Source: Candidatus Aminicenantota bacterium
GTDB taxonomy: Bacteria > Acidobacteriota > Aminicenantia > Aminicenantales > Aminicenantaceae
NCBI GenBank assembly: GCA_030615975.1
Contig: JAUWYH010000016.1
Span: forward strand, 1-14,001
Direction: 5' to 3'
Length of the DNA: 14,001 bases
Position numbers and translations under genes: made by a program. Positions 6,164 to 13,986 of the stretch are shown here, piece by piece (position 1 is the first letter of the stretch; each line of letters opens with the position of its first letter). The notes below the pieces were generated by a model that ran no database searches, had not been told where the DNA came from, and saw only the letters and a list, made by a program, of their open reading frames with translations.

Positions 6164-7072
6164 ATGAACATCCTGAACCTTCTTAAGGTCTGCTGAATTT
6201 TCCATATTCAGAATGGTTGGAGACAAGGGCCAAAGGCGGCTTATTCTTCTCATCAGTCTCGAGAGGACTTTTCCAGACCCTATTTCCAAAAATAAATCAA
6301 CTTTCTCTCTTCTCATGAGCTCCATAGATTTATACCATAGAACAGGTCGGCTCACCTGCCTCTTCAATGCCTCTCTGGCCTCAGCTCCTTTATGAACAAT
6401 CTTCGCATCCACATTAGTCACTACCGGAAACTTGAGATCCTTAAATTCTGCCTGATCCAAGTCACAAGATAGCTTTTCTTCTGCACTCTTCATGAGTTTG
6501 CAATGAAAAGGAGCGCTCACTGGCAGGATTACAGACCGGGGAGGATTGATTAAATCCAAAGCCTCTTTTACCGCCTGCTCATGCCCAGCGATAACAATCT
6601 GTTCTTGGCTGTTCCAGTTTGCAATCTCCACAACTCCCTTTTCTGTTTCAGCTAATACTTTTTCGACACTTTTGTAATCAATGCCCAGAACAGCAGCCAT
6701 GGCTCCCACTCCTACTGGTACGGCTTGCTGCATATACTTTCCTCTTTTATGAACAAGACGCAAAGCCTCCGAAAATTCTAAAGAACCTGCGGCAACTAAA
6801 GCCGAATATTCCCCCAAACTGTGACCGGCTGCTATCCTCGGTTCTCTCTCAAGAAGAAGATAGGCAATATGGCTGACAGCGAGAAGGGCAGGCTGGGTAT
6901 TTTGGGTGAGCCTCAATTTCTCCTCCGGTCCTTCAAAACAAAGACGGGAAATTTTAAAACCGAGAACCTCATCCGCATGAGCAAAAATCTCTCTGGCAAG
7001 AGAGAAGTCGTCATAAAAACTCCTTCCCATTCCCACAACTTGGGAGCCCTGGCCAGGAAATAAAAAAGCCAT
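6149..7072 (-). CDS. fabD: Malonyl-CoA:acyl carrier protein transacylase (FabD)
   Basis: FabD moves malonyl groups from CoA to acyl carrier protein for type II fatty-acid synthesis in the cytoplasm. Numbered from the ATG at 7072, the protein has 307 residues, the usual length. It shows FPGQGSQ at residues 5-11, Gln60 in NTQPALL, nucleophile Ser85 in AGHSLGE, Arg110 in KRGKYMQQAVP, His190 in SAPFHCKLM, and the late LEIGSGKVLSRL. I chose this start because family proteins begin a few residues before FPGQGSQ and because the ATG lies one base after the upstream gene's stop (TAATATG), suggesting coupled translation. The alternative ATG at 7111 would add MNTLKKKEAKLNN inside the upstream gene. It is the last gene of the tamB-bamA-surA-like unit, away from the more usual fabH-fabG-acpP setting. 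Its end overlaps that of convergent pgsA. Confidence 0.95.
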   Translation of the reverse strand: MAFLFPGQGSQVVGMGRSFYDDFSLAREIFAHADEVLGFKISRLCFEGPEEKLRLTQNTQPALLAVSHIAYLLLEREPRIAAGHSLGEYSALVAAGSLEFSEALRLVHKRGKYMQQAVPVGVGAMAAVLGIDYKSVEKVLAETEKGVVEIANWNSQEQIVIAGHEQAVKEALDLINPPRSVILPVSAPFHCKLMKSAEEKLSCDLDQAEFKDLKFPVVTNVDAKIVHKGAEAREALKRQVSRPVLWYKSMELMRREKVDLFLEIGSGKVLSRLMRRISRLWPLSPTILNMENSADLKKVQDVHSGTF

Positions 7073-7073
7073 A

Positions 7074-7793
7074 TTATTCAATTTTGCTTCCTTCTTTTTT
7101 AAAGTATTCATTCAAGTTCTCAACTTTAATCTGAATATCCGCTTGGCTTTTCAATTTATTTATCCAATCCTCAACATGTTTTTTTATCTTATTTTCTCTG
7201 ATTGTAGACTCGATTTCATGGAGAAGTTCTATCATCGGCTGAGGCTCGAGCCCCTTTTCTTTCTGAATAGGTACATAAGTCCCTTTGTAATAATTCTCGA
7301 TTTCGTCAAGTGTCACAACCACACTTTGGCCAAATTTTCGCGATATGAGTTTTTGAAAGAGAATTTTTTCATAGATATACTCTCTCAAACCGTCCAAATC
7401 GAAACCATATTCTGCGAGTGTTTTCTGGACTTTCTCATCCCCTATTTTCTCGCTCATATTCTTGAGGTAAGCTTCTACCTCTTTGTCTATCTTTACTTCT
7501 TCACTGGATAATTGAATAGCCAATTTCTGATCAATCAGCCTCTCCAAAATAAAAAAAGGCACGCCCGCTTTGAGTCCCTTAATCTCTTCTTCATAGAAGC
7601 CAAATGCTTTTACTATCCTGATATCTGTTAAAGTTATGACCTGATCATTAACCACAGCAATGATTCGATCTATTGTTTCAGGGAAAATAAAAAGAGTGAA
7701 GAATAAAAAGTAAAGAGTGAAGAATGAAGAGACGAGAATGTGGTGAAAAGAAAAATTCAAATGGCTCAAAACAGACAGAAATTTAGAAGACAT
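7074..7793 (-). CDS. SurA N-terminal-domain-type periplasmic chaperone lacking a PPIase domain
   Basis: A 239-residue exported protein. After a long N-terminal segment and hydrophobic core (about 19-38), mature sequence begins near PETIDRIIAVVNDQVIT (38-54), the classic start of SurA, PpiD and PrsA chaperones (I--VV-D--IT--D). A helical region follows (FILERLIDQKLAIQLS, 81-96; later EYIYEKILFQKLISRKF), and a C-terminal helix pair ending about 215. No parvulin (rotamase) domain lies between them: the link at 165-190 is only about 25 residues. The protein therefore resembles a chaperone-only SurA, binding unfolded outer-membrane proteins. The start overlaps the bamA 3' end by 11 bp and has no usable Shine-Dalgarno sequence, implying coupling to bamA translation. 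The signal-peptide core, residues 24-37, is a direct repeat. Assignment to the SurA_N superfamily is firm; exact function is inferred from the neighbours. Confidence 0.85.
   Translation of the reverse strand: MSSKFLSVLSHLNFSFHHILVSSFFTLYFLFFTLFIFPETIDRIIAVVNDQVITLTDIRIVKAFGFYEEEIKGLKAGVPFFILERLIDQKLAIQLSSEEVKIDKEVEAYLKNMSEKIGDEKVQKTLAEYGFDLDGLREYIYEKILFQKLISRKFGQSVVVTLDEIENYYKGTYVPIQKEKGLEPQPMIELLHEIESTIRENKIKKHVEDWINKLKSQADIQIKVENLNEYFKKEGSKIE
7683..7724. repeat. 21-bp in-frame tandem duplication in the signal peptide of the SurA-like gene
   Basis: Units 7683-7703 and 7704-7724 agree at 17 of 21 bases, sharing GAGTGAAGAA on the + strand. They encode FFTLYFL (residues 24-30) and FFTLFIF (31-37) on the - strand, so two seven-residue repeats make up most of the hydrophobic core of the export signal. 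The reading frame is preserved because the period is a multiple of three. Confidence 0.8.
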
Positions 7794-10575
7794 TTCCGAT
7801 GGTTATAAAAGCTAAAACCTTTTTTTCCCCTTTGGGGGCATCTAAATTCCAACCAAGCTCAAAGCGTATCGGCCCCAACGGAGTCCGATAGCGGATACCA
7901 ACTCCGACGGAATCCTGAAGAGAAGCCAAGCTCACATGCTTCCTCTTGGCAAAAATATTTCCCTTATCATAGAAAAAAGTGCCGAATAAATCTCTTAATG
8001 AGGGAAGAAAAGGAAACGTCAGCTCGAAATTTAATAACAACAAAGCTTTTCCTCCAACTGGCTTTAGAGAATCAGGATCTCTAGGGCCCAGCTCATCGAA
8101 TTCTTCACCTCTAAAAGAATTACTCCCTCCACCAAAAAACCTTTCGTGAATGGGCATTCTTCCTCTCCCTAACCCCAGTCGAAAAATAGAGCTAAAGGTT
8201 ATGCCAGAAAAAACAGGAAGATAATTTTGATATTTTATGAAATTTTTCAAATAGTCTGATTCAGCTCTAAAAAGGGGATATGCCCGTTCGAGAACAAAAC
8301 TAAAGAAAGAGCCTTTCTTAGGATTAAAAGGATCATCTCTTCTGTCCCAGATAAAACTTCCTGATACTGATGAGGCAGAAAAAGGGAAATGCTGACGATC
8401 TATCTCTGATTCTGAAATTTGGAGGTTGAAAATGGTCGTCCTCGCCCATCTTAAAGTTGTCATGAATAACCTGTTTTTTGAAATGGATTTTATAGCGGTG
8501 AAGCTAATCCCTCGTCGGTCATAGCTAAAGCTTTTCCTTTCTTCTCTCTCCAACCAAGCATTCAGATATGTCTGCAACGGCAGTCCAAAAAAATTAGGTT
8601 GCTCCCAAGAAATCACGCCTCTTTTTTCTTTGAGGCTGAATTGGCCCACCAAGCTGAGCTGGAAAGCTCGGCCGAACATATTGCTTCTTATAAACTCGGT
8701 TGTCCCTCTCGGCCTTATCACGTTATTCCAGATGGTAAAAGTCCGAGGTTCATTTTTTGTCTCAAGGCCTATACCCAAGCTTATATAATTTCTCTTGCCT
8801 TCTCTGAGGCTTATAATCAAATTCTCCCTTTCTGGAGTAATGAAGACTTCCTCAATTCTTATTTCGGTAAAAATACCTAACTTTTCTAATCTTGTTTTTG
8901 TCTCCCTGATTAATTCATAATAAGCATAATCCCCTTCTTTTATTCTGAGTTCTTGAAGAATAGTCCCTTTTTTGGTAATTACGTTTCCAGCAATAATAAT
9001 CTTCTCGATTTTGACTCTTTTCCCTTCTTTAATATCAAAAAGTACAGAATAAATATCCTCTCCCGCTTTTATGACCTCGGGCGCTATTTCAGTACCTCTC
9101 ACTCCTTGCTCTAAATAATAATTTTTAAGCCTCTCGACATCTTTTTGAATGTTTGGTCGGAAAAAGAGGCCTCCCTGATAACTGCTGATCTGTTTAAGAA
9201 GCTCATCTGGCTTAAATAGAAATGTCCCTTTTACTGATATACTTTCAATTTTTTCCTGGCTTCCTTCCTCTATATAAAAAAGAGCCTTAACATTTTTTTC
9301 TTCCCTGACAAAATTCAGATCCACCCTCATCTCGGAAAATCCATGTCTCCGATAAAGGGCTTCTATCTCCTTAAGCAATTCAAACAATCTTGAGCCGTTT
9401 ATCCAGCTTACAAAGGGAATTTTTTCTCGAATCCCCAGCTTTTCCTTCAGCTCCGAAGGCGTAAAATATTCAGACCCCTCAAAAGAAATATCCTGAATTT
9501 TATACTTCTCACCAGGAGTGACTTTATAAACAACACGAATTTTATCCTCCCCTTTCTCCATGGAAGAATAAACAGCAGAAAAAAGGTAACCTTTTCCCCT
9601 TAAATAATCTATAATTTTTGCTTCTCCTTCAGCTAACCCCCACTCTTCAAAAATTCTTTCCTCCCAGATAGGCTTTATGAGACTCAAAGGAATTTGAGCA
9701 CCTCTAACTACAATTTCCAATCTCTCATAGGGAGTGATCTTTAAAGTTATGGAAACTCCCGCCTCCCTTTCATCAAAATCTATTGCCTCAATATCTATCT
9801 CTGCTCTATGATAATTCATCGACTTATACATCCCTTTAAGCTTTGAAATATCCTCTTCTAGAACTGAGGGTACATACCTCCTCCCTTCCTTTGTTTTCAT
9901 TTCCTCTCTCAATCTAGATTCAGGCAAAATAACTTGACCTAAAAGTGAAATCTTTTTAACTAAAAACCTCTTCGGAGAACGAATTTCGAAAAAAACATCC
10001 ACAGAAGATGTTTTAAAGTTTTTCTTTGTAGACGTGCTGATTTCAGGATAAAAATAACCTTCACTCCTCAGAATATTCTTTAGTTCCTTTATAGCTTTTC
10101 TCAATTTCCCTTCTGAAAAGGGGCTGCCTTCTCGGACAGAGTCCAGTTCCTCTTTTAACTTTTTGCGAGAAATATTCTTCTTGCCCAGAAAAAAAACCTC
10201 TCGTGTAAAAAATCTTTTGGCAAAGATGTAAGTCAAATAGATCTCGTTTTCTCCTTCTCTAATGACCTGAATATCGGAGAAAAGTCCAGTGCTATAAAGT
10301 TGCTTAATGCTCTCTGTTATCCTTTTCAAAGAAAAGGGCTCTCCTTCCTTAACAGGAATCAATTCCTTCATATCTTTACCGCCTGGTTGACCTTCAATTT
10401 GTATAGAAACGCTTTTTATCAAAGTGAAGGATTTTTGAATTTGGGGAAAAGATATCTGAGGAAAGAAAAAAAGAAAGCTAAAAAGCAGAATAAACCATAT
10501 GGCTTTCTGTCTTTTCCTTTGGAGATCAAAATCTCTTGTGAATTTTAACATCAATACTAAATTTTCCCTCTTCAT
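7783..10575 (-). CDS. bamA: Outer-membrane protein assembly factor BamA (Omp85) with seven POTRA domains
   Basis: BamA is the essential outer-membrane insertase that folds beta-barrel proteins. This 930-residue version has an N-terminal export signal (hydrophobic about 26-40, after a rather long basic stretch). Seven POTRA-like modules of about 78 residues follow, at roughly 48-121, 122-203, 204-285, 286-356, 357-441, 442-518 and 519-595. Most show the pattern of a helix ending in a Y---G(F/Y) turn and a closing strand with EG. The rest is a barrel of about 335 residues with GGGSNSFRG (815-823), DKGNIF and RTPLGPIRFELGWNL near the end, and a terminal Phe. E. coli BamA has five POTRAs and TamA three. 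The ATG at 10575 has AGGA seven bases upstream and overlaps tamB by 50 bp. TamA is an alternative name, but the size, POTRA number and absence of another Omp85 here favour BamA. Confidence 0.92.
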   Translation of the reverse strand: MKRENLVLMLKFTRDFDLQRKRQKAIWFILLFSFLFFFPQISFPQIQKSFTLIKSVSIQIEGQPGGKDMKELIPVKEGEPFSLKRITESIKQLYSTGLFSDIQVIREGENEIYLTYIFAKRFFTREVFFLGKKNISRKKLKEELDSVREGSPFSEGKLRKAIKELKNILRSEGYFYPEISTSTKKNFKTSSVDVFFEIRSPKRFLVKKISLLGQVILPESRLREEMKTKEGRRYVPSVLEEDISKLKGMYKSMNYHRAEIDIEAIDFDEREAGVSITLKITPYERLEIVVRGAQIPLSLIKPIWEERIFEEWGLAEGEAKIIDYLRGKGYLFSAVYSSMEKGEDKIRVVYKVTPGEKYKIQDISFEGSEYFTPSELKEKLGIREKIPFVSWINGSRLFELLKEIEALYRRHGFSEMRVDLNFVREEKNVKALFYIEEGSQEKIESISVKGTFLFKPDELLKQISSYQGGLFFRPNIQKDVERLKNYYLEQGVRGTEIAPEVIKAGEDIYSVLFDIKEGKRVKIEKIIIAGNVITKKGTILQELRIKEGDYAYYELIRETKTRLEKLGIFTEIRIEEVFITPERENLIISLREGKRNYISLGIGLETKNEPRTFTIWNNVIRPRGTTEFIRSNMFGRAFQLSLVGQFSLKEKRGVISWEQPNFFGLPLQTYLNAWLEREERKSFSYDRRGISFTAIKSISKNRLFMTTLRWARTTIFNLQISESEIDRQHFPFSASSVSGSFIWDRRDDPFNPKKGSFFSFVLERAYPLFRAESDYLKNFIKYQNYLPVFSGITFSSIFRLGLGRGRMPIHERFFGGGSNSFRGEEFDELGPRDPDSLKPVGGKALLLLNFELTFPFLPSLRDLFGTFFYDKGNIFAKRKHVSLASLQDSVGVGIRYRTPLGPIRFELGWNLDAPKGEKKVLAFITIGNVF

Positions 10576-13500
10576 CCCGAGTTCCTACAATCGAAAAATC
10601 ATCCGTAAGTTCCCATTCTAATCTCGCTATTTCTTCTCTCTGTGTTGTCAGATTGGTTGAGTAGAGCATAAAAAAGTTTCTCGATATTTTCTTCCCTATA
10701 GTCAGTCGGGCTGTCATCTCAGCCGAAGAGCCTAAGACGAAAGGATCGATCCTGAAGCGATCTAAACTGAATAGCCTTTCGGCCCTCTTCTTTGCTTCTT
10801 CTGAAAGCTGAAAAGAAAGAAGAGAAGCAGTGCTCAATCGTGTACTTGTATCATAAGAATAAGTCCTCTTAAAAGCTTCACCCATAGCCAGAAGCGCCAG
10901 CACATCTTCTGGGGGAAGAGGAGGAGAAGAGCTAAATTCTGGATTGAGATGATCGATGAATCCTGTGAGGGCGAAAGTAACTCGATAATTTCTGATGTAT
11001 GTTTCTCCCTTAAAATTTAAATAGGGTTCTATGGCTGAGGGATTAAAAAAACTCACTGACCCTCGCAATATTTTGAATTTTCTATCTTGATAATAAACAT
11101 TTCCCTCAAGAACCTCAATATCACCCAAGATGATAGGAGCATTCACATTGCCGATTATAGTCAGATCAAATCTTCCCTTTGCTCTCCCTAGAGAATTCTC
11201 AATCCAGGCGTTGTCATCAGCCTTAAGCCGGATGTTCAAAGTTAAGTCATCAAAAAAGCCGGGTTCTCTCCGATCCGTATAATAAGGGCTCGAATAAAAA
11301 ACAATTTTTTCATCAAGATCCCGCCTCCAGGAGAGTCTTTGAATCGAGAATTCTCCATCCAAAAGAAAACGGTTGGGGCCTTTAAAAAGATTCAGAGTTC
11401 CGTCTACCAAAGCTCTTGTCCTCTCCAATGGAGAAAGAAGGAGGCGCTTCCCTTCTATTTTGAGATTGATATTTTCAACCCCTCCCTTCCCCAACCTCAT
11501 TTCTCCAAAACCTTGAATATCTCCACCTCCTAATTTGGCTTTAAGGGATCGGATCAAAATCTGACTGTTCTCAATAAAAATCAACCCAGAATAATCATGG
11601 ATAGCATGGGCAAACCGCGGAAGGGGGAGAAGGGAGCCATTAAAATCAACGACACCTTTAATCTGGGGAGAAATCTTGGGGCCTTTGATTTCGGCCAGAT
11701 AATTGACGCTCCCTTTTGCTCCTTTCCAGGGGAGGAAAAGATCGAGGTTCCGGAAAGTCCCTTTTATTTTGGCTGAAAGAGATTCTTCTTTAAAGTGAAA
11801 ATTGAGGGAGGCATTGACTTCGTTATCCCCTGGAAAGAAGTTCCCCTTTAATTCTAAATAAAGCTGCTCTGGAGAGTAGCCTGCTCTTGCTTCGCCTCTG
11901 ATATCTGTCTTTTTGAGGGGGGACAATTCAAAGTCTTTAATCTCAAACTGGCCTGATGCCAAATCTTGACCAAATATGCCTCTTCCCTTTAATTTAAACG
12001 AAAGACTGCCTTTAAGGCCAGAATAAAAGGAAGAAAGCCCAATCTCATCTCCCAGAATATCGATATCAAACTGTTGGGTTGAAAACTGCGTAAAGAGGTT
12101 TCCCTTTATCCTCGCTTGATATAAATCAAATTGAAGATTAGAGAGAGAGAGGCCATCCTGATTCCAGGAGATTTCTCCGCTCACGTCTTTAAGTTTCTGG
12201 TTTTCAAATATTATCAAGGAACTTGAGAAATTTCCTTTAAGTTGAATTCCATCCTTTCCTTGTTTAATATCAAAATTTCCTGAAGCCTCTCCCTCTAAGG
12301 GAAAGCCAATATCCAAAGCAGGAAAAATTCTCTCAACAGTTCCTCGTTCAAGCTGGATCCCTGCCTTCAAACCTTCTTGATTAGAAAACAAATTAATTTT
12401 TCCTTTGAAAAAAGGATCATCAACATTGAATCTCCCTAAAAATTCACCATTGATGATTTTTGCCCCACCTTCGATTGAATGGGCATCAAATTTATCAAAT
12501 CCCCCGGGCGAGATAACGAAGCTTGATTCAACCTGAGGATTTTGATAATCACCAAATATTCGAAGTTCTGTCTGACCTTTTCCTCTTATCTCAGGGAAAT
12601 CAAATTTTTTCGCAAGGATTAAGGAAGTGAAGTGGCGAGCCTGCTTGAGGTCCCTGACTTCTCCTTGAATACGAATATCTATGCGCTGCCCCTTTTTGAG
12701 CTTTCCTTCAATATTTACGTGAGCAAAACTTGAGGTGAGAGCTTCAGAAGAAAAAGAAATCTCGTCGTTTCTATCCCTATTAAATTTAACAAAGCCGCTC
12801 AAAGGAAATCTATCTAGCTCCTTTTTAATGCTTTCATCCCTGAATTCTACATTAACTGTAAGATTCCCTTTCTCAATAGCAAAATTTCCCCAAACAGGAG
12901 AAAATATCGGCCAGGGGAGGGAGACAAAATTTATTATCGGATCCAGAAAAAAACTGCGAGTTATTCCCCAAACTTTATCTTTTTTAAAATGAATTCTTAC
13001 AAACTCTTGAGGCAAAGATTTTTTTCGGATGTTAAATTCAACTGTACCGCCTGATCCATCAACAAAATCGACTCTCCCTCTAATTCTCCCCATCAAAACT
13101 CCATTCAAGACAAGCCTCTCGCTTGAAAAGCCGCCGCTAAAGCCGATAATTCCTTCATTTCTGATTAATCTCCCCTTTCCTTCAGCCTTACCCTCCCACT
13201 CAAATGGGAGCTTCAAAAGCTTGGCAAGTAAAGGCGTTTGCACTTTGAGGGAAGTTTTTAGCTGAAACTCAGGATCAAACGGATCAACCAAGCTTCCTTC
13301 AGCTTTTAGGATGCCGTCTGGTCCAACAAATATTATCCTTTTTATATCTATTTCTTTTCCCTGACCCTCCAACGAAATACTCACTTTCCCTTCAATCTGC
13401 TCCCCAGCTGAGGCCAAATATATAAGATTTTCCTCTGCTTCGGCTTTGAGCAAAAATCGATCCTTCTTCTGCACAAATAAAGCATTAAGGCCTTTAGCCT

Positions 13501-13936
13501 GAAACCGATCTTCATTTCTCCAGAAATAAAGCTCCCCTTCTTTTATCAACCCTTTCTCTATGGCAAAAGGAAGAGAAAATCCGAATTTAGTCTTTTCCCT
13601 CTCATCCTTTTTTGCAGAACTGCTGTATATTCTTAGGATTGGATGTTCGATAAAAACATAAAAGGGTTTTTCCTTTGATAATAATGATTTATAAGAGATT
13701 TGCACAACAATTTTTTTTGCAGAAAAAAAAGGGGAGAGAGAGCGTGTTTTTACTTCCTCTAAGATGAGGGCAGGAGGAAAAAAAGACAAATGAAGGTGAG
13801 CGTAACCAAAGCTTGACTGGATTTTTTTCTTTATCTGATGGAGAAAAATATTTTTCAGGACTAATCCAGCCCCCAGTAAAAGGATTATGATAACACATAA
13901 ACCGATCAGCGATTTTAGCTTTTTATTTATCCTCAT
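10526..13936 (-). CDS. tamB: TamB-family translocation/assembly module protein (DUF490)
   Basis: TamB-like proteins are anchored in the inner membrane and span the periplasm as a long hydrophobic beta-groove. They work with TamA or BamA in outer-membrane protein assembly and are implicated in phospholipid transport between membranes. This 1136-residue protein has a basic start and a single transmembrane helix (about 9-31), followed by long stretches of alternating beta-strand repeats (for example LKG-F, IKG-L, GEA-G patterns) as in AsmA-like proteins. Its last 240 residues form the DUF490 domain, including the GNVYYQDRKFKILRGSVSF region and the conserved PPLPPEDVLALLAMGE near 1005-1020. No strong Shine-Dalgarno sequence precedes the ATG. 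It is the first gene of a unit with bamA (50 bp overlap). Codons near 69-76 include A8 and T8 runs. N-terminal assignment rests on topology, the C-terminus on recognisable motifs. Confidence 0.92.
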   Translation of the reverse strand: MRINKKLKSLIGLCVIIILLLGAGLVLKNIFLHQIKKKIQSSFGYAHLHLSFFPPALILEEVKTRSLSPFFSAKKIVVQISYKSLLSKEKPFYVFIEHPILRIYSSSAKKDEREKTKFGFSLPFAIEKGLIKEGELYFWRNEDRFQAKGLNALFVQKKDRFLLKAEAEENLIYLASAGEQIEGKVSISLEGQGKEIDIKRIIFVGPDGILKAEGSLVDPFDPEFQLKTSLKVQTPLLAKLLKLPFEWEGKAEGKGRLIRNEGIIGFSGGFSSERLVLNGVLMGRIRGRVDFVDGSGGTVEFNIRKKSLPQEFVRIHFKKDKVWGITRSFFLDPIINFVSLPWPIFSPVWGNFAIEKGNLTVNVEFRDESIKKELDRFPLSGFVKFNRDRNDEISFSSEALTSSFAHVNIEGKLKKGQRIDIRIQGEVRDLKQARHFTSLILAKKFDFPEIRGKGQTELRIFGDYQNPQVESSFVISPGGFDKFDAHSIEGGAKIINGEFLGRFNVDDPFFKGKINLFSNQEGLKAGIQLERGTVERIFPALDIGFPLEGEASGNFDIKQGKDGIQLKGNFSSSLIIFENQKLKDVSGEISWNQDGLSLSNLQFDLYQARIKGNLFTQFSTQQFDIDILGDEIGLSSFYSGLKGSLSFKLKGRGIFGQDLASGQFEIKDFELSPLKKTDIRGEARAGYSPEQLYLELKGNFFPGDNEVNASLNFHFKEESLSAKIKGTFRNLDLFLPWKGAKGSVNYLAEIKGPKISPQIKGVVDFNGSLLPLPRFAHAIHDYSGLIFIENSQILIRSLKAKLGGGDIQGFGEMRLGKGGVENINLKIEGKRLLLSPLERTRALVDGTLNLFKGPNRFLLDGEFSIQRLSWRRDLDEKIVFYSSPYYTDRREPGFFDDLTLNIRLKADDNAWIENSLGRAKGRFDLTIIGNVNAPIILGDIEVLEGNVYYQDRKFKILRGSVSFFNPSAIEPYLNFKGETYIRNYRVTFALTGFIDHLNPEFSSSPPLPPEDVLALLAMGEAFKRTYSYDTSTRLSTASLLSFQLSEEAKKRAERLFSLDRFRIDPFVLGSSAEMTARLTIGKKISRNFFMLYSTNLTTQREEIARLEWELTDDFSIVGTRDEEGKFSIDVKIHKRF
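13711..13730. repeat. T8-GCAG-A8 inverted homopolymer repeat inside tamB
   Basis: Eight T (13711-13718), GCAG, then eight A (13723-13730) form a perfect 8-bp palindromic arm pair within tamB, about 69-76 codons after its start. The G/A-rich run 13731-13742 adjoins it. Both runs are slippage-prone, and a one-base change would truncate TamB soon after its membrane anchor. Confidence 0.85.
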
Positions 13937-13957
13937 ATTTCTTCAACTCAAATGCGA

Positions 13958-13986
13958 ACTATAAATATAACATTTTTCGCCAAGAA
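13958..13986 (-). promoter_or_regulatory. Weak candidate promoter of the tamB-bamA-surA-fabD unit
   Basis: TATAGT (13963-13958 on the - strand) lies 21 bases before the tamB ATG, the same hexamer as at mutS. At 17-base spacing the -35 position reads TTCTTG (13986-13981), a poor match. The 13937-14001 stretch holds no gene and continues past the window edge, where a TTCGCGAA palindrome (13994-14001) ends the sequence. Confidence 0.3.

Noticed and set aside
6164..6190. Short inverted repeat ACCTT-CTT-AAGGT after the pgsA stop as a terminator
   Set aside because: Only five base pairs, no T-tract after it on either strand, and it lies within fabD codons.
7073..7111. FabD start at the ATG at 7111
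   Set aside because: It adds 13 Lys/Asn-rich residues not typical of the family and overlaps the upstream gene by 38 bp. The ATG at 7072 directly after the stop fits better, though the longer form is not excluded.
7143..7511. Open frame of 122 codons on the + strand, rich in Phe/Leu/Ile, looking like a membrane protein
   Set aside because: It is the complement of Lys/Glu-rich helices in the SurA-like gene; the hydrophobicity is an artefact of reading charged codons backwards.
7783..10575. Reading the Omp85 gene as TamA because it neighbours tamB
   Set aside because: TamA has three POTRA domains and about 580 residues. This protein has about seven and 930 residues, and bamA next to tamB is common in genomes without TamA.
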